A stretch of DNA of 64,000 bases from NCBI RefSeq assembly GCF_019711435.1, contig NZ_JAIGNK010000003.1, positions 615,838-679,837 on the forward strand. The letters are read 5' to 3'. A program made the position numbers and the translations under genes. Positions 8,450-18,129 of the stretch are shown piece by piece. The DNA is from Qipengyuania polymorpha. GTDB taxonomy: Bacteria > Pseudomonadota > Alphaproteobacteria > Sphingomonadales > Sphingomonadaceae. Position 1 is the stretch's first letter, and each line of letters opens with the position of its first letter. Under the pieces are notes generated by a model, which searched no databases, was not told the DNA's origin, and worked only from the letters and a program-made list of their open reading frames with translations.

Positions 8450-9685
8450 ATGGCCAAGACACCGCAAGCAATCCGTGGAACGCAGGACATTTTCGGACCC
8501 GACGCCGAGGCTTTCGCCTTCGTCGTCGAAACCTTCGAGCGCGTGCGCAAGCTCTATCGCTTCCGCCGGGCCGAAATGCCGGTATTCGAAAAGACCGAGG
8601 TTTTCGCCCGCTCGATCGGCGAGACGACCGATATCGTGTCGAAGGAAATGTACAGCTTCGACGACCGCGGCGGCGAATCGCTCACCCTGCGGCCTGAATT
8701 TACCGCCGGCATCGCACGCGCCTATCTCTCGAACGGCTGGCAGCAATATGCGCCTGTAAAGCTCGCGACGCATGGCCCCCTGTTTCGCTACGAGCGCCCG
8801 CAAAAGGGCCGCTATCGCCAGTTCCACCAGATCGACGCCGAAATCATCGGTGCCGCCGAGCCGCAGGCCGATGTCGAACTGCTCGCCATGGCCGACCAGC
8901 TCTTGAAGGAGCTCGGCATCGAAGGCGTGACGCTGCACCTCAACACGCTGGGCGATGGCGACAGCCGCGAGGCCTGGCGCGCGGCGCTAGTCGAGCATTT
9001 CCGCGCGGTGAAGGACGAGCTTTCGGAAGATTCGCAGGAGCGGCTGGAGAAGAACCCGCTGCGCATCCTCGATTCCAAGGACCGCCGCGACCAGCGTTTC
9101 GTCGCCGACGCACCTAAAATCGACCAGTTCCTTTCCGACGATGCGCGCGCCTTCTTCGACGCGGTCACCAGTGGCCTCGACGCGGCGGGCGTGAAATGGA
9201 CCCGCGCGGAAAGCCTTGTGCGCGGTCTCGACTATTACCGCCACACCGCCTTCGAATTCATTCCCGACGAGGGCAGCGAGGCGGCAGGCAAGCTCGGCAG
9301 CCAGAGCACTATCCTCGGCGGCGGTCGTTACGATGGCCTCATGGAAAGTCTCGGCGGCACGGCTACACCTGCGGTAGGCTGGGCCGCCGGTATCGAGCGG
9401 CTGGCTATGCTGGTCGGCGAGAAGGGCGAACCGCAGGCCGATGCCATTGTCGTGGTCGAGAATGACGATGCAATGACCTCGGCCATCCAGGCGCTCGGCA
9501 AGCTGCGCGCTGCGGGCTTGTCGGCGGAGCTGTTTGCGTCGGGAAGCCCGCGCAAGCGGTTCGACAAGGCGGTGAAGGCGGGCTCGAATGCCATCGTCGC
9601 CTTCGACATCCGCGATGGCGAAGAGAACCGCCGCATCAAGGCCGACGAGGCTGGTCAGGCACGCATCGAAGAAGTGCTCGGCTGA
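8450..9685 (+). CDS. hisS: Histidyl-tRNA synthetase
   Basis: 411 residues, class II aminoacyl-tRNA synthetase charging tRNA-His. N-terminal [14 protein letters not shown] is the HisRS start; motif 2 ([16 protein letters not shown]), the histidine-binding motif [15 protein letters not shown], motif 3 ([12 protein letters not shown]) and the C-terminal anticodon-binding domain (from about residue 325) follow in order. The start ATG at 8450 gives [10 protein letters not shown]. The prfA start follows 4 bases after the stop, so hisS, prfA and prmC form a compact translation-related operon. Confidence 0.97.
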   Translation: MAKTPQAIRGTQDIFGPDAEAFAFVVETFERVRKLYRFRRAEMPVFEKTEVFARSIGETTDIVSKEMYSFDDRGGESLTLRPEFTAGIARAYLSNGWQQYAPVKLATHGPLFRYERPQKGRYRQFHQIDAEIIGAAEPQADVELLAMADQLLKELGIEGVTLHLNTLGDGDSREAWRAALVEHFRAVKDELSEDSQERLEKNPLRILDSKDRRDQRFVADAPKIDQFLSDDARAFFDAVTSGLDAAGVKWTRAESLVRGLDYYRHTAFEFIPDEGSEAAGKLGSQSTILGGGRYDGLMESLGGTATPAVGWAAGIERLAMLVGEKGEPQADAIVVVENDDAMTSAIQALGKLRAAGLSAELFASGSPRKRFDKAVKAGSNAIVAFDIRDGEENRRIKADEAGQARIEEVLG

Positions 9686-9689
9686 GACA

Positions 9690-10757
9690 ATGCAGGTCCC
9701 TGCCGAACGCCTCGACCAGATTGCCCATCGCTTCGCCGAACTCGAGGCGCGGATGGCTTCGGGCACGCTCGAAGGTGACGAGTTCGTCAAGGCGAGCCGC
9801 GACTATGCCGAGCTCGAACCGGTGGCGAAAGTCGCCGCCGAGGTGAAGGCAGCGCGCGAGGAAATCGCGAGCCTCGAAGAAATGCTCGCCGACCCCGAAA
9901 TGAAAGCGATGGCAGAGGAGGAGCTTGCCGAGCTCCAGAAGCGGCTGCCCGAGGCCGAGCGCAAGCTCGCCGTCGCCATGCTCCCGCGCGACAGTGCCGA
10001 CAACAAGCCCGCCATGCTCGAAATCCGCGCCGGCACGGGCGGTGACGAGGCGGCGCTGTTCGCCGGTGATCTCTTCCGCATGTACGAACGCTATGCCGCC
10101 GAGCAGGGCTGGAAAGTCGAGCCCGTCAGCATGAATGCGAGCGAGGTCGGCGGCTTCAAGGAAATCGTCGCCAGCGTGACCGGCCCCAATGTCTTCGCCA
10201 AGCTGAAGTTCGAAAGCGGGGTCCACCGCGTCCAGCGCGTGCCGGAGACCGAGAGCGGCGGGCGCATCCATACCTCGGCGGCGACGGTAGCGGTGCTGCC
10301 CGAGCCGGACGAGGTCGATATCCAGCTCGACCCGACCGAATTGAAGATAGACACTTATCGCGCAAGCGGGGCAGGCGGCCAGCACGTCAACACCACCGAT
10401 AGCGCGATCCGCATCACGCACCTGCCGACCAATACGGTCGTCACCTGCCAGGACGGGCGCAGCCAGCACAAGAACAAGGAAAAGGCGATGCAGGTCCTGC
10501 GCACGCGCCTTTACGACGCGCAGCGCGAGGCGACGCAGGGTGCGGAGGCCGAGGCGCGCAAGGCGATGGTGGGTACGGGCGACCGCTCCGAACGCATTCG
10601 CACCTATAATTACCCGCAAGGCCGCGTGACCGACCACCGCATTGGGCTGACCTTGCAGAAGCTGCCGCAAATCATCGCCGGACCGGGTCTCGCCGAACTG
10701 GTCGACGCACTGATTGCCGAGGACGAGGCCAAGCGGCTCGCCGCGATGAGCGAGTGA
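9690..10757 (+). CDS. prfA: Peptide chain release factor 1
   Basis: 355 residues. RF1 recognises UAA/UAG and triggers peptide release. The catalytic GGQ motif is at residues 229-231 within [14 protein letters not shown], preceded by the conserved [16 protein letters not shown]. The release-factor domain continues to [15 protein letters not shown] near the C-terminus. The start ATG at 9690 (MQVPAERL) is 4 bases after hisS; the longer frame from 9588 overlaps hisS and is not real. The modifying enzyme PrmC is encoded immediately downstream with a 4-base overlap, the usual pairing. Confidence 0.97.
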   Translation: MQVPAERLDQIAHRFAELEARMASGTLEGDEFVKASRDYAELEPVAKVAAEVKAAREEIASLEEMLADPEMKAMAEEELAELQKRLPEAERKLAVAMLPRDSADNKPAMLEIRAGTGGDEAALFAGDLFRMYERYAAEQGWKVEPVSMNASEVGGFKEIVASVTGPNVFAKLKFESGVHRVQRVPETESGGRIHTSAATVAVLPEPDEVDIQLDPTELKIDTYRASGAGGQHVNTTDSAIRITHLPTNTVVTCQDGRSQHKNKEKAMQVLRTRLYDAQREATQGAEAEARKAMVGTGDRSERIRTYNYPQGRVTDHRIGLTLQKLPQIIAGPGLAELVDALIAEDEAKRLAAMSE

Positions 10758-11572
10758 CCGTCGCCGAGGCCATTCGCGCCGCGACCGAGCGCCTTACCGC
10801 CACCAGCGGGACGGCGCGGCTCGATGCCGAACTCCTGATGGCGCATGCGCTGGGGACGGAACGGTCCGCCATGCTGCTACGCTCGATGCGGGACCCTGCG
10901 CCCGAAAGTTTCGACGGGCTGGTGGAGCGGCGTGCCCGGCACGAGCCTGTCGCTCATATCCTTGGGCGACAGGAATTCTTCGGACGCGACTTCAAGGTTA
11001 CCCCGGACACCCTTATCCCGCGCGGCGACAGTGAAGTGCTGGTCGAGGCGGCGCTCGAACTCAAGCCGGATGCGGCCCGCGTGCTCGACATGGGTACGGG
11101 GACCGGGGCCCTGCTGCTCAGCGTGATTGCCGAGACGCGGGCCACCGGGGTTGGAACGGATTGCTCGCCTGCGGTCCTCGCGGTTGCGCATGACAATGCC
11201 GATCGCCTCGCCGTGGAGGACCGAGTGCGTTTCCACCTTCTGGATTGGCGCGAGAAGGGCTGGGCGGATGGCTTGGGCCAGTTCGACCTCATTCTTTGCA
11301 ACCCACCTTATGTCGAGGAAGACGCCGCGCTCGATGTCGATGTCCGGGATCACGAGCCGCACTCCGCGCTGTTTTCAGGGCCGGAGGGGCTAGACGACTA
11401 TCGCATCATTATTCCTCAGCTGCGTAAGTTGCTGACGGATAGAGGCATGGTGATTCTCGAAATCGGACATGAGCAATCGGTGCCTGTGAGTGAAATTGCG
11501 CAGAGCGAAGGCTTCGACGTAAGCTTGCGAAAAGACCTCGCAAAGCGGCCACGTGCCCTAATTCTGACATAA
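10754..11572 (+). CDS. prmC: Release-factor glutamine N5-methyltransferase
   Basis: 272 residues starting at a GTG that overlaps the prfA stop (GTGA). PrmC methylates the Gln of the GGQ motif in RF1 and RF2. It has the N-terminal helical domain, the SAM-binding [14 protein letters not shown] loop and the catalytic NPPY tetrad at residues 183-186, the exact HemK/PrmC signature. Position directly after prfA supports the assignment. Translational coupling through the GTGA overlap is likely. Confidence 0.95.
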   Translation: MTVAEAIRAATERLTATSGTARLDAELLMAHALGTERSAMLLRSMRDPAPESFDGLVERRARHEPVAHILGRQEFFGRDFKVTPDTLIPRGDSEVLVEAALELKPDAARVLDMGTGTGALLLSVIAETRATGVGTDCSPAVLAVAHDNADRLAVEDRVRFHLLDWREKGWADGLGQFDLILCNPPYVEEDAALDVDVRDHEPHSALFSGPEGLDDYRIIIPQLRKLLTDRGMVILEIGHEQSVPVSEIAQSEGFDVSLRKDLAKRPRALILT

Positions 11573-11740
11573 GGGGGTTGGCAAAGCGGGCTGGAGGCTT
11601 TAACTCTGGCCTCAGGCCAGTGGTGCGCGGCAGTGTCTGCCCCAAGGGTCTGCAGCTCCGACATGGCAGTTACGGTGCGAGGCTATAGGCCCCGCATACC
11701 ATGCACAGACCGGGGCATTCATACTGCGGGAGGGCGCAGC

Positions 11741-11815
11741 ATGATCGATGGATTACGCAGGCATCAGGCGGACCGCGGGTTCGCGCCGCGCCATAAAGGT
11801 AAGGAATTTCCTTGA
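11741..11815 (+). CDS. Possible 24-residue leader peptide before the DUF4167 gene
   Basis: An ATG at 11741, preceded by GGGAGGG about 7 bases upstream, opens a 24-codon frame (MIDGLRRHQADRG...) ending in the TGA at 11813-11815. That stop overlaps the TTG start of the downstream gene (TTGA), the arrangement expected of a translationally coupled upstream ORF. The peptide is basic and shows no recognisable domain. It could be a chance frame; support is the ribosome site and the overlap. Confidence 0.35.
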   Translation: MIDGLRRHQADRGFAPRHKGKEFP

Positions 11816-12471
11816 ACAATAACCGTAACAACAACCGCCGTCGCGGCCGGAACAACAACCGGAACCAGGGTGGCGGCAACTCGGCTAACCGGATCGACAG
11901 CCGGGCACGCGGCAATGCGCCGCAGCTGCTCGACAAGTACAAGAAGCTCGCACAGGACGCCCAGCACAATGGCGACCGAGTGCAAGCCGAATACTATCTC
12001 CAGTTCGCCGACCACTATTTCCGCGTCATCGCCGACAACAAGGCGCGCCAGGAAGAAGCCAAGGCCAAGCGCCAGGAAGAACGCGGCAACCAGTCGGACG
12101 ACGACAATTCGGACGATGACGGCGACGACAACCGCAAGGGCCGCAAGCCCCGCGGCCGCCGCGACGACAACGACGGCCAGCAGGAAAAGCGTGCCCGCAA
12201 GCCGCGTCGCTCTTCGAACGACGACGGCGAATCTGGCGATTTCGAGCCGGACGACAACCCCTTCACCCGCAAGGATGACGAGGACGAAGCGCCTAAGAAG
12301 CGCCGTGCGCCGCGCAAGGCGAAGAAGGGCGAAGAAGGCGTGCCCGGCAATGAGGGCGAAATCGACGTGGCGGTCCTGCCGCCGGCAATTGGCGCGGATG
12401 ATGAAAAGCCCGCACCGCGCCGTCGTCGCCGCAAGGCCGAGGATGCCGAGGATGCAAGCGCTGTCGGCTGA
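11812..12471 (+). CDS. DUF4167 domain protein, probable RNA/ribosome-associated
   Basis: 219 residues. The N-terminus is a run of Asn/Arg-rich sequence (NNRNNNRRRGRNN), followed by the DUF4167 core at about 28-90 (SRARGNAPQLLDKYKKLAQDAQHNGDRVQAEYYLQFADHYFRV split across the domain), then a long low-complexity tail of alternating acidic and basic patches. The start is TTG at 11812 with AAGGAA at 11801-11806. The family sits after prmC across Alphaproteobacteria; its biochemical role is not established, although the basic Asn-rich end suggests nucleic-acid contact. Its TTG overlaps the stop of a possible leader peptide. Confidence 0.85.
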   Translation: MNNNRNNNRRRGRNNNRNQGGGNSANRIDSRARGNAPQLLDKYKKLAQDAQHNGDRVQAEYYLQFADHYFRVIADNKARQEEAKAKRQEERGNQSDDDNSDDDGDDNRKGRKPRGRRDDNDGQQEKRARKPRRSSNDDGESGDFEPDDNPFTRKDDEDEAPKKRRAPRKAKKGEEGVPGNEGEIDVAVLPPAIGADDEKPAPRRRRRKAEDAEDASAVG

Positions 12472-12535
12472 CACGCGCTTGCAAAGCCTCACTTTTCCTT
12501 GCCATCGCCGCGCCCTGATTTAACAGGCGCAGGCG

Positions 12536-14131
12536 ATGGATCGTATCGCAGCAATTCTCGCCTCACATCCGCGATGGAGCGCATTGCTGCTCGGCGCGCT
12601 TGCGGCGACCGGCTTCCAGCCGCTGCATCTCTGGCCCATTGGTCTCGCCGCCATGGCCGTATTCGTATGGCTGGCTGCCCGGCAGGATAGCAGCAAGAGC
12701 GCCTTCCTCACCGGCTGGCTGTTCGGCGTCGCGCATTTCACGCTGACCAACAACTGGATTGCGACGGCCTTCACCTTCCAGGCCGAGATGCCGCCCGCGC
12801 TCGGCTGGGCGGCGGTCCCGCTTCTCTCCCTTTATCTCGCTGTCTGGCCCGGGCTGGCCGTACTCGCAGCGTGGAAGCTGGCGCGCGGGCGCGGGCTGGT
12901 GCCGTTTGCGCTCGCACTTGGTGCATTCTGGATTGCCGCGGAGTGGTTCAAGAGCTGGGTCTTCACCGGCTATGCCTGGGGCCCCTTCTCGATGATGCTG
13001 CTGGGCGACTGGTCGCGGCCGGGCGCTGCGCTCGTCCTGCCGTGGATCGGAACCTACGCCCTGTCCGGGATCGCAGTCGCCCTCGCTGGCATTCTGGCGG
13101 CGCTCGTCGCCGCCAAGCGCTGGCTTCCAACAGGTGCTTTGATAGCGATCACATTGGCCGGGATGTTTTGGCCCGCTGGTGCGAAAGAAAAGGGCTTCCT
13201 GCCCGTCACTCTCGTCCAGCCGAACCTGCGGCAGGAGGAACTCGCCGATCCGACCAAGTTCGAAGAGCAGTTCCAGCGCATCGCCGCGTTAAGTAAGCCC
13301 GAGCGCCCGCTCTCGCGCCGCCTGGTGCTCTGGCCGGAAAGCGGCGTCCCCGACTATCTGCGCGACGGCTATCCGCAGCGCTATTATTTCCAGATGACAG
13401 CCGCAGCCGACCCGGCATTTGCGCGTTATCGCATCGGCCAGACCATCGGCGAAGGCAGCTTGCTGCTGACCGGTGCGACCGACCTCGAAATCGGCACGGT
13501 GGACGGACGCGAGCGGGCCGTCGGGGCCTATAATACTGTCACGCCAATCGATGCCGAGGGCAATCTCGGCCAGCGCTACGCCAAGGCTCATCTCGTCCCC
13601 TATGGCGAGTACCTGCCGATGCGCGACATCCTCGAGCCGCTTGGCCTGTCGCGACTGGTAGCAGGCTCCATCGATTTCATCCCGGGTCCGGGGCCGCAGA
13701 CGATCGATCTTGGACAGCACGGCAAGGCGGGCATGCAGATTTGCTACGAAATCGTCTTCTCCGGCGAGGTGGCCGAACGTGGCAACAGGCCGGACTACAT
13801 CTTCAATCCTTCGAACGACGGCTGGTTCGGGGCATGGGGCCCGCCACAACACCTCGCGCAGGCACGCATGCGCGCCATCGAGGAGGGCCTGCCGGTCCTG
13901 CGCGCCACCACGACCGGCATCAGCGCCATCATCGACGCGCGCGGCGTGGTGCGCGACCATATCGGGCGCGGAGAGGCCGACCGCATCGACACGCTCGTCC
14001 CGCCAGCCCGCTCGGCCACGCTGTTCTCGCGGGCCGGACACTGGCTCACGCTTGTCTGGGCGATAGTTCTTCTGGGTGTATCGCTGGTTGCCATGCGCCT
14101 GCGGCCCCGTTACGTGTCGGACAACACATAA
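12536..14131 (+). CDS. lnt: Apolipoprotein N-acyltransferase
   Basis: 531 residues: about six to seven N-terminal membrane helices (to about residue 225), a periplasmic nitrilase-like catalytic domain and a final membrane helix at 500-520. The catalytic triad is visible as E268 (LWPESG), K350 (AKAHLVPYGEYLP) and C403 (QICYEIVF). Lnt adds the third acyl chain to lipoproteins at the inner membrane, preparing them for Lol export; several lipoproteins in this window would be substrates. It precedes metK by 33 bp, and its stop codon lies inside the palindrome upstream of metK. Confidence 0.95.
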   Translation: MDRIAAILASHPRWSALLLGALAATGFQPLHLWPIGLAAMAVFVWLAARQDSSKSAFLTGWLFGVAHFTLTNNWIATAFTFQAEMPPALGWAAVPLLSLYLAVWPGLAVLAAWKLARGRGLVPFALALGAFWIAAEWFKSWVFTGYAWGPFSMMLLGDWSRPGAALVLPWIGTYALSGIAVALAGILAALVAAKRWLPTGALIAITLAGMFWPAGAKEKGFLPVTLVQPNLRQEELADPTKFEEQFQRIAALSKPERPLSRRLVLWPESGVPDYLRDGYPQRYYFQMTAAADPAFARYRIGQTIGEGSLLLTGATDLEIGTVDGRERAVGAYNTVTPIDAEGNLGQRYAKAHLVPYGEYLPMRDILEPLGLSRLVAGSIDFIPGPGPQTIDLGQHGKAGMQICYEIVFSGEVAERGNRPDYIFNPSNDGWFGAWGPPQHLAQARMRAIEEGLPVLRATTTGISAIIDARGVVRDHIGRGEADRIDTLVPPARSATLFSRAGHWLTLVWAIVLLGVSLVAMRLRPRYVSDNT

Positions 14132-14143
14132 AGTCTTCTTTAT
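14128..14143 (+). promoter_or_regulatory. Palindromic operator-like site before metK
   Basis: ATAAAG-TCTT-CTTTAT, a perfect 6-bp inverted repeat with a 4-nt spacer, lies 21 bp upstream of the metK ATG and overlaps the lnt stop codon. As I recall, ArsR-family SahR/SamR regulators of the SAM cycle in Proteobacteria bind ATAAAG...CTTTAT palindromes with this spacing. Assignment is by motif resemblance and by the gene it precedes; a short mRNA hairpin is the alternative. Confidence 0.5.
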
Positions 14144-14164
14144 ATCTTTCTATCGGGGTCCTTC

Positions 14165-15403
14165 ATGCGCACCAATTACCTGTTCACGTCCGAGAGCGTT
14201 TCCGAAGGGCATCCGGACAAGGTTTCCGACCAGATCTCCGACGCCATCGTCGATTTGATGCTGGCCAAGGACCCGGAATCGCGCGTCGCTTGCGAAACGA
14301 TGACCACCACCCAGCGCGTCATCCTCTCGGGCGAAATCCGCTGCGCGCCCATGTACGACATGAACAATCCCGAGTGGGCCGTGAACGGCGGCTGGGCACC
14401 GGGTGCGAAGGACGAAATCGAGCAGGCCGTCCGCAAGACGGTGAAGGATATCGGCTACGAGCAGACCGGCTTCCACTGGAAGACGCTGACCTTCGAAAAC
14501 CACCTTCACGGCCAGTCTTCCGAAATCGCGCAGGGCGTCGATGCCAGCGGCAACAAGGACGAGGGCGCCGGCGACCAGGGCATCATGTTCGGCTTCGCTT
14601 GCGACGAGACGCCAGACCTCATGCCGGCGACGCTCGACTACAGCCACAAGATCCTCGAACGGCTCGCTGCAGACCGCAAGAGCGGTGCGGCGCCCTTCCT
14701 CGAGCCCGATGCCAAGAGCCAGCTCTCGCTTCGCTATGAAGACGGCAAGCCGGTGGCCTGCACAGCCATCGTGGTCTCGACCCAGCACGCCAAGGGCTAT
14801 CACGAGGGCGAGAAGGAAGCCGAGCTCAAGGCCTATGTGAAGGGCGTGGTCACCGATATCCTGCCCGACGGCTGGGTTTCGGATGCGACCGAATGGCACA
14901 TCAATCCCACCGGTGCCTTCGAGATTGGTGGTCCCGATGGCGATGCGGGTCTCACGGGCCGCAAGATTATCGTCGATACCTATGGCGGTGCTGCCCCGCA
15001 TGGCGGCGGGGCTTTCAGCGGCAAGGACCCGACCAAAGTCGACCGCTCTGCCGCCTACATTACCCGATACCTTGCGAAGAACATCGTCGCGGCCGGTCTC
15101 GCACGGCGCTGCACCATTCAGCTCAGCTACGCCATCGGCGTTTCGAAGCCGCTCTCGCTGTATGTCGACACGCACGGCACTTGCGCCGACGGCGTGACCG
15201 ACGAGGCGCTGGAAGATGCCATCCGCGGCATCGAGAAGCTGGGCGGCCTGACCCCGCGCGGCATCCGCACGCATCTCGGCCTCAACAAGCCCATCTATCG
15301 CAAGAGCGCGGCCTATGGTCACTTCGGGCGGCAGGCGGACGGCGACGACTTCCCGTGGGAGCGCACCGACCTCGTCGATGACCTGAAAGCCGCTATCGGC
15401 TGA
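14165..15403 (+). CDS. metK: S-adenosylmethionine synthetase
   Basis: 412 residues; makes SAM from methionine and ATP. N-terminal [22 protein letters not shown] is the ATP/Mg site, the catalytic-loop hexapeptide GAGDQG (in [13 protein letters not shown]) is present, and [16 protein letters not shown] forms the phosphate-binding site. The SAM produced would feed TrmB and PrmC in this window. The gene ends exactly where the opposite-strand CoA-transferase ends (stop codons at 15401-15403 and 15404-15406), with no room for a dedicated terminator between them. Confidence 0.97.
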   Translation: MRTNYLFTSESVSEGHPDKVSDQISDAIVDLMLAKDPESRVACETMTTTQRVILSGEIRCAPMYDMNNPEWAVNGGWAPGAKDEIEQAVRKTVKDIGYEQTGFHWKTLTFENHLHGQSSEIAQGVDASGNKDEGAGDQGIMFGFACDETPDLMPATLDYSHKILERLAADRKSGAAPFLEPDAKSQLSLRYEDGKPVACTAIVVSTQHAKGYHEGEKEAELKAYVKGVVTDILPDGWVSDATEWHINPTGAFEIGGPDGDAGLTGRKIIVDTYGGAAPHGGGAFSGKDPTKVDRSAAYITRYLAKNIVAAGLARRCTIQLSYAIGVSKPLSLYVDTHGTCADGVTDEALEDAIRGIEKLGGLTPRGIRTHLGLNKPIYRKSAAYGHFGRQADGDDFPWERTDLVDDLKAAIG

Positions 15404-16555
15404 TTATCCGGAGAGGTCGTCCTGGCCCTTGGCAGGCGAGGCTTTCCGGATCGCCAGTTCGGCATCGGAAAATACGAAGGGGCTGCGCACCGATGGCATG
15501 CCATCGATGTCCAACTGCAGACCGCGCGCCTTGACCTGTGGGTCGGCGAAGACCTCGTCCAGTTCGTTGATGGGGCCGGCTGGAATACCGGCCTTGGCGC
15601 AAGCGTCGAGCAGCGCTTCGCGTGACCAGCTGGAAGTTGCTTCGGCTATCATTCCGTCCACTTCGGCGCGGTTCGCCACGCGGCTTGCATTGGTCGCATA
15701 GCGCTCGTCCTCAAGCAGGTCGGTGCGTTCGAGAAGGGTCAGCAGCTTGCGGAAGAGGGCGTCGTTTGCGGGCGCGAGCACGACCTTGCCGTCGCTTGTC
15801 GGGAACACGCCATAAGCGCTGACCTGAGCGTGGGCGTTCCCCATCCGCGGCGGGTTCTCGCCGGTGGTGAGGTAGCTCATCGCCTGGTTGGCGAGCAGCG
15901 CGACCGAGCTGTCGAGCAGGCTCATGTCGATCCACTGGCCCTTGCCGGTCCGATAGCGCATCAGCAGCGCGGCCTGCACGGCGTTGGCTGCCCATAGACC
16001 GCAGGACAGATCGCTGATCGATACTCCCATCTTCATGGGGTCGCCATCGGGCTCGCCGGTCAGCGCCATGAAGCCACTCATAGCCTGCACTACGAAATCA
16101 TACCCCGGTTCGTTGCGGCGCGGACCGTCCTGGCCGAAGCCGGTGATGGAGCAATAAACGAGGGCAGGGTTGGCCTTGGCCAGCGTTTCGTAATCGAGCC
16201 CGAACTTCGCCAGTCCGCCCGGCTTGAAATTTTCCAGCACCACGTCCGCCCCAGCGGCCAGTTCCGCAACGCGTGCAAGGTCCGCTTCGTCCCGGAAATC
16301 GGCGACGATGCCGCGCTTGCCACGATTACAGGCGTGGTAATAGGCGCTGGTTGTCTCGCCGCCATGCTCGACCCATGGCGGCCCCCAGATGCGTGTGTTG
16401 TCGCCTTCGGGGCTTTCGACCTTGATGACGTCCGCGCCGAGGTCGGCAAGGATTTGTCCCGCCCATGGTCCTGCCAAGACACGGGCAAGCTCGAGCACCT
16501 TCAGCCCGGCGAGCGGGCTATTCTCGTTGCGCGGGTTTTCGAGCCAGTCGGCCAT
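15404..16555 (-). CDS. CaiB/BaiF family (type III) CoA-transferase
   Basis: 383 residues, the usual family length. It starts SPLAGLKVLELARVLAGPWAGQILADLGADVIKVE, the hallmark CoA-binding N-terminus. The Asp of GYDFVVQA (D153) occupies the place of the catalytic aspartate, and TGEPDGDPMKMGVSISDL follows. Such enzymes move CoA between carboxylic acids (formyl, oxalyl, succinyl, carnitinyl, mesaconyl); the substrate cannot be read from sequence. It is last in an apparent operon with scoA and scoB, 7 bp after scoB, which suggests a role in organic or keto-acid activation. Confidence 0.9.
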   Translation of the reverse strand: MADWLENPRNENSPLAGLKVLELARVLAGPWAGQILADLGADVIKVESPEGDNTRIWGPPWVEHGGETTSAYYHACNRGKRGIVADFRDEADLARVAELAAGADVVLENFKPGGLAKFGLDYETLAKANPALVYCSITGFGQDGPRRNEPGYDFVVQAMSGFMALTGEPDGDPMKMGVSISDLSCGLWAANAVQAALLMRYRTGKGQWIDMSLLDSSVALLANQAMSYLTTGENPPRMGNAHAQVSAYGVFPTSDGKVVLAPANDALFRKLLTLLERTDLLEDERYATNASRVANRAEVDGMIAEATSSWSREALLDACAKAGIPAGPINELDEVFADPQVKARGLQLDIDGMPSVRSPFVFSDAELAIRKASPAKGQDDLSG

Positions 16556-16562
16556 GGTCGGA

Positions 16563-17228
16563 TCAGCCGAGCGCGACCTCGTAATTTGCCGTCGTGCTGT
16601 CGGCGATGTCCTGCTCGCTCACGCCCGGCGCCAGTTCGATGAGCTGGAAGGGGCTTTCGTGGTCCTTGCGGCGGAACACGCCCAAGTTGGTGATGATCAT
16701 GTCGACCACGTTCTGGCCCGTCAGCGGCAGGGTGCAGCTGGGAATGAACTTTGCGCTGCCGTCCTTGGCATTGTGGTCCATGACGACGATGATTTTCTTC
16801 ACGCCTGCGACGAGGTCCATCGCGCCGCCCATGCCCTTGATCATCTTGCCCGGGATCATCCAGTTGGCGATGTCGCCATTCTCGGCCACTTCCATCGCGC
16901 CCAGCACGGTGAGGTCGATATGCCCTCCGCGGATCATGGCAAAGCTCTGCGCGCTGTCGAAATAGGCGCTGTGGGCAAGCTCGCTGATGGTCTGCTTGCC
17001 CGCATTGATGAGGTCGGCATCCTCCTCGCCCTCATAAGGGAAGGGACCGATGCCGAGCATGCCGTTCTCGCTCTGCAGCGTGACATGCATGCCCTCGGGA
17101 ATATGGTTGGCGACCAGCGTCGGGATGCCGATGCCGAGATTGACGTAATAGCCGTCCTCCAGCTCCTGCGCGGCGCGGGCGGCCATCTGGTTGCGGTCCC
17201 AGCCGGTGCGGGCGGTCGTGTCGGTCAT
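16563..17228 (-). CDS. scoB: 3-oxoacid CoA-transferase subunit B
   Basis: 221 residues from ATG 17228. Contains the catalytic glutamate in [11 protein letters not shown] (E54) and the CoA-transferase subunit B ending with NLGVFRRKD. With subunit A it transfers CoA from succinyl-CoA to acetoacetate or a related 3-oxoacid, feeding ketone-body or polyhydroxybutyrate breakdown into the TCA cycle. The ATG at 17228 is one base after the stop of the preceding phosphatase gene and has GAAGG about 8 bases upstream. An in-frame ATG at 17243 would overlap that gene and is less likely. Unusually, the A and B subunit genes are split by the phosphatase gene. Confidence 0.93.
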   Translation of the reverse strand: MTDTTARTGWDRNQMAARAAQELEDGYYVNLGIGIPTLVANHIPEGMHVTLQSENGMLGIGPFPYEGEEDADLINAGKQTISELAHSAYFDSAQSFAMIRGGHIDLTVLGAMEVAENGDIANWMIPGKMIKGMGGAMDLVAGVKKIIVVMDHNAKDGSAKFIPSCTLPLTGQNVVDMIITNLGVFRRKDHESPFQLIELAPGVSEQDIADSTTANYEVALG

Positions 17229-17229
17229 G

Positions 17230-18129
17230 TCAGTTGCCTTCATTCATGATTGCGGGCGCGGCGGGGGCGGTTTCAGGAGACCAGCGGGTGCCCTCGGGGA
17301 AGACCTCGTCCACCGTGCCTTTGAGCGAATCGCCGTAAACCGGGTTGGGCAGGACGAACCAGCCATTGCCCCACAGCTGCGCCAAATCGCCGCGCGCTGC
17401 CAGTTCGCGGCGCTCGGCAGCGGGCAGTTCGTCGTCGTTGAAGATGTCGGCGAAGTCGCCGAGGTTGTCTCCGGCGAGTGCGACGACGCAGTAACGGTCG
17501 GCAATAAGCGCGCGGCGACCATCCTTGCCCCCGTTGGTCGTGCCGTCGTCACCGCGCAGGTACAGCGTGTCGCGGTGGACCGTCTCGCCGAGGCCTGCTG
17601 CTGCAATCGCCTTGGCCGCGCCTTCGGGGCTGTACTGGCGATTGGTGTTGAAGACGGGCGTGATGCCTGCTTCGCGCAGGCGGCGCAGCCCCGTGACCGC
17701 GCCGGGGACGGGCTTCACATAGGAGGCGCCGGTTTCTTCCCAGAGCTTCCAGGTCTCGCGCGAATAGCTGTTGCCCGTCTTGGCCGACCAATACTCGTAG
17801 CCAAGGTTGAGCAAGACGGTCTCGTCGACATCGAAAACCACGGCGAGCGGCTTCCAGCTGTCACCGATGGCACAGGACTGCGGCTCGGCCACTTCGCCGC
17901 CGATACCCATGGCGACCGAAGTCGGCACCTTGCGCTCGCGGCTGCGGGCGATGGCGTAATCGGCAAGGCCGCGCCACGCCTGGATCGAGGCACCGGCGGC
18001 CTCGCCAGAGCCATAGAGCCACTGCATGGTGTCGGGCGCATCGGCCGATGCGACCGGCGCTTCTGCTGTGGGCGTAGTCTGGCAGGCGGCGAGCGCGAGG
18101 GCAGCGAGCGAAACGAGAGCCGCGCGCAT
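17230..18129 (-). CDS. HAD-superfamily acid phosphatase lipoprotein (e(P4)-like)
   Basis: 299 residues. The signal peptide ends in a lipobox LAAC (Cys16), so it is a lipoprotein. The HAD motif I DVDET (D100-E103) with the nearby LLNLGYEYW segment, the motif II Asn/Thr region PVFNTNR and the GDNLGDF motif IV match the class C/HAD acid phosphatases, of which e(P4) dephosphorylates nucleotides such as NMN at the surface. The start ATG overlaps the scoA stop by one base (TGATG), and scoB begins one base after its stop, so it is embedded in the sco operon. Its link to CoA-transfer is not obvious; phosphate or nucleotide scavenging is an inference. Confidence 0.87.
   Translation of the reverse strand: MRAALVSLAALALAACQTTPTAEAPVASADAPDTMQWLYGSGEAAGASIQAWRGLADYAIARSRERKVPTSVAMGIGGEVAEPQSCAIGDSWKPLAVVFDVDETVLLNLGYEYWSAKTGNSYSRETWKLWEETGASYVKPVPGAVTGLRRLREAGITPVFNTNRQYSPEGAAKAIAAAGLGETVHRDTLYLRGDDGTTNGGKDGRRALIADRYCVVALAGDNLGDFADIFNDDELPAAERRELAARGDLAQLWGNGWFVLPNPVYGDSLKGTVDEVFPEGTRWSPETAPAAPAIMNEGN

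Noticed and set aside
14132..14164. SAM riboswitch before metK
   Set aside because: Only 33 bp separate lnt and metK, too short for any known SAM aptamer. The palindrome fits a protein operator better.
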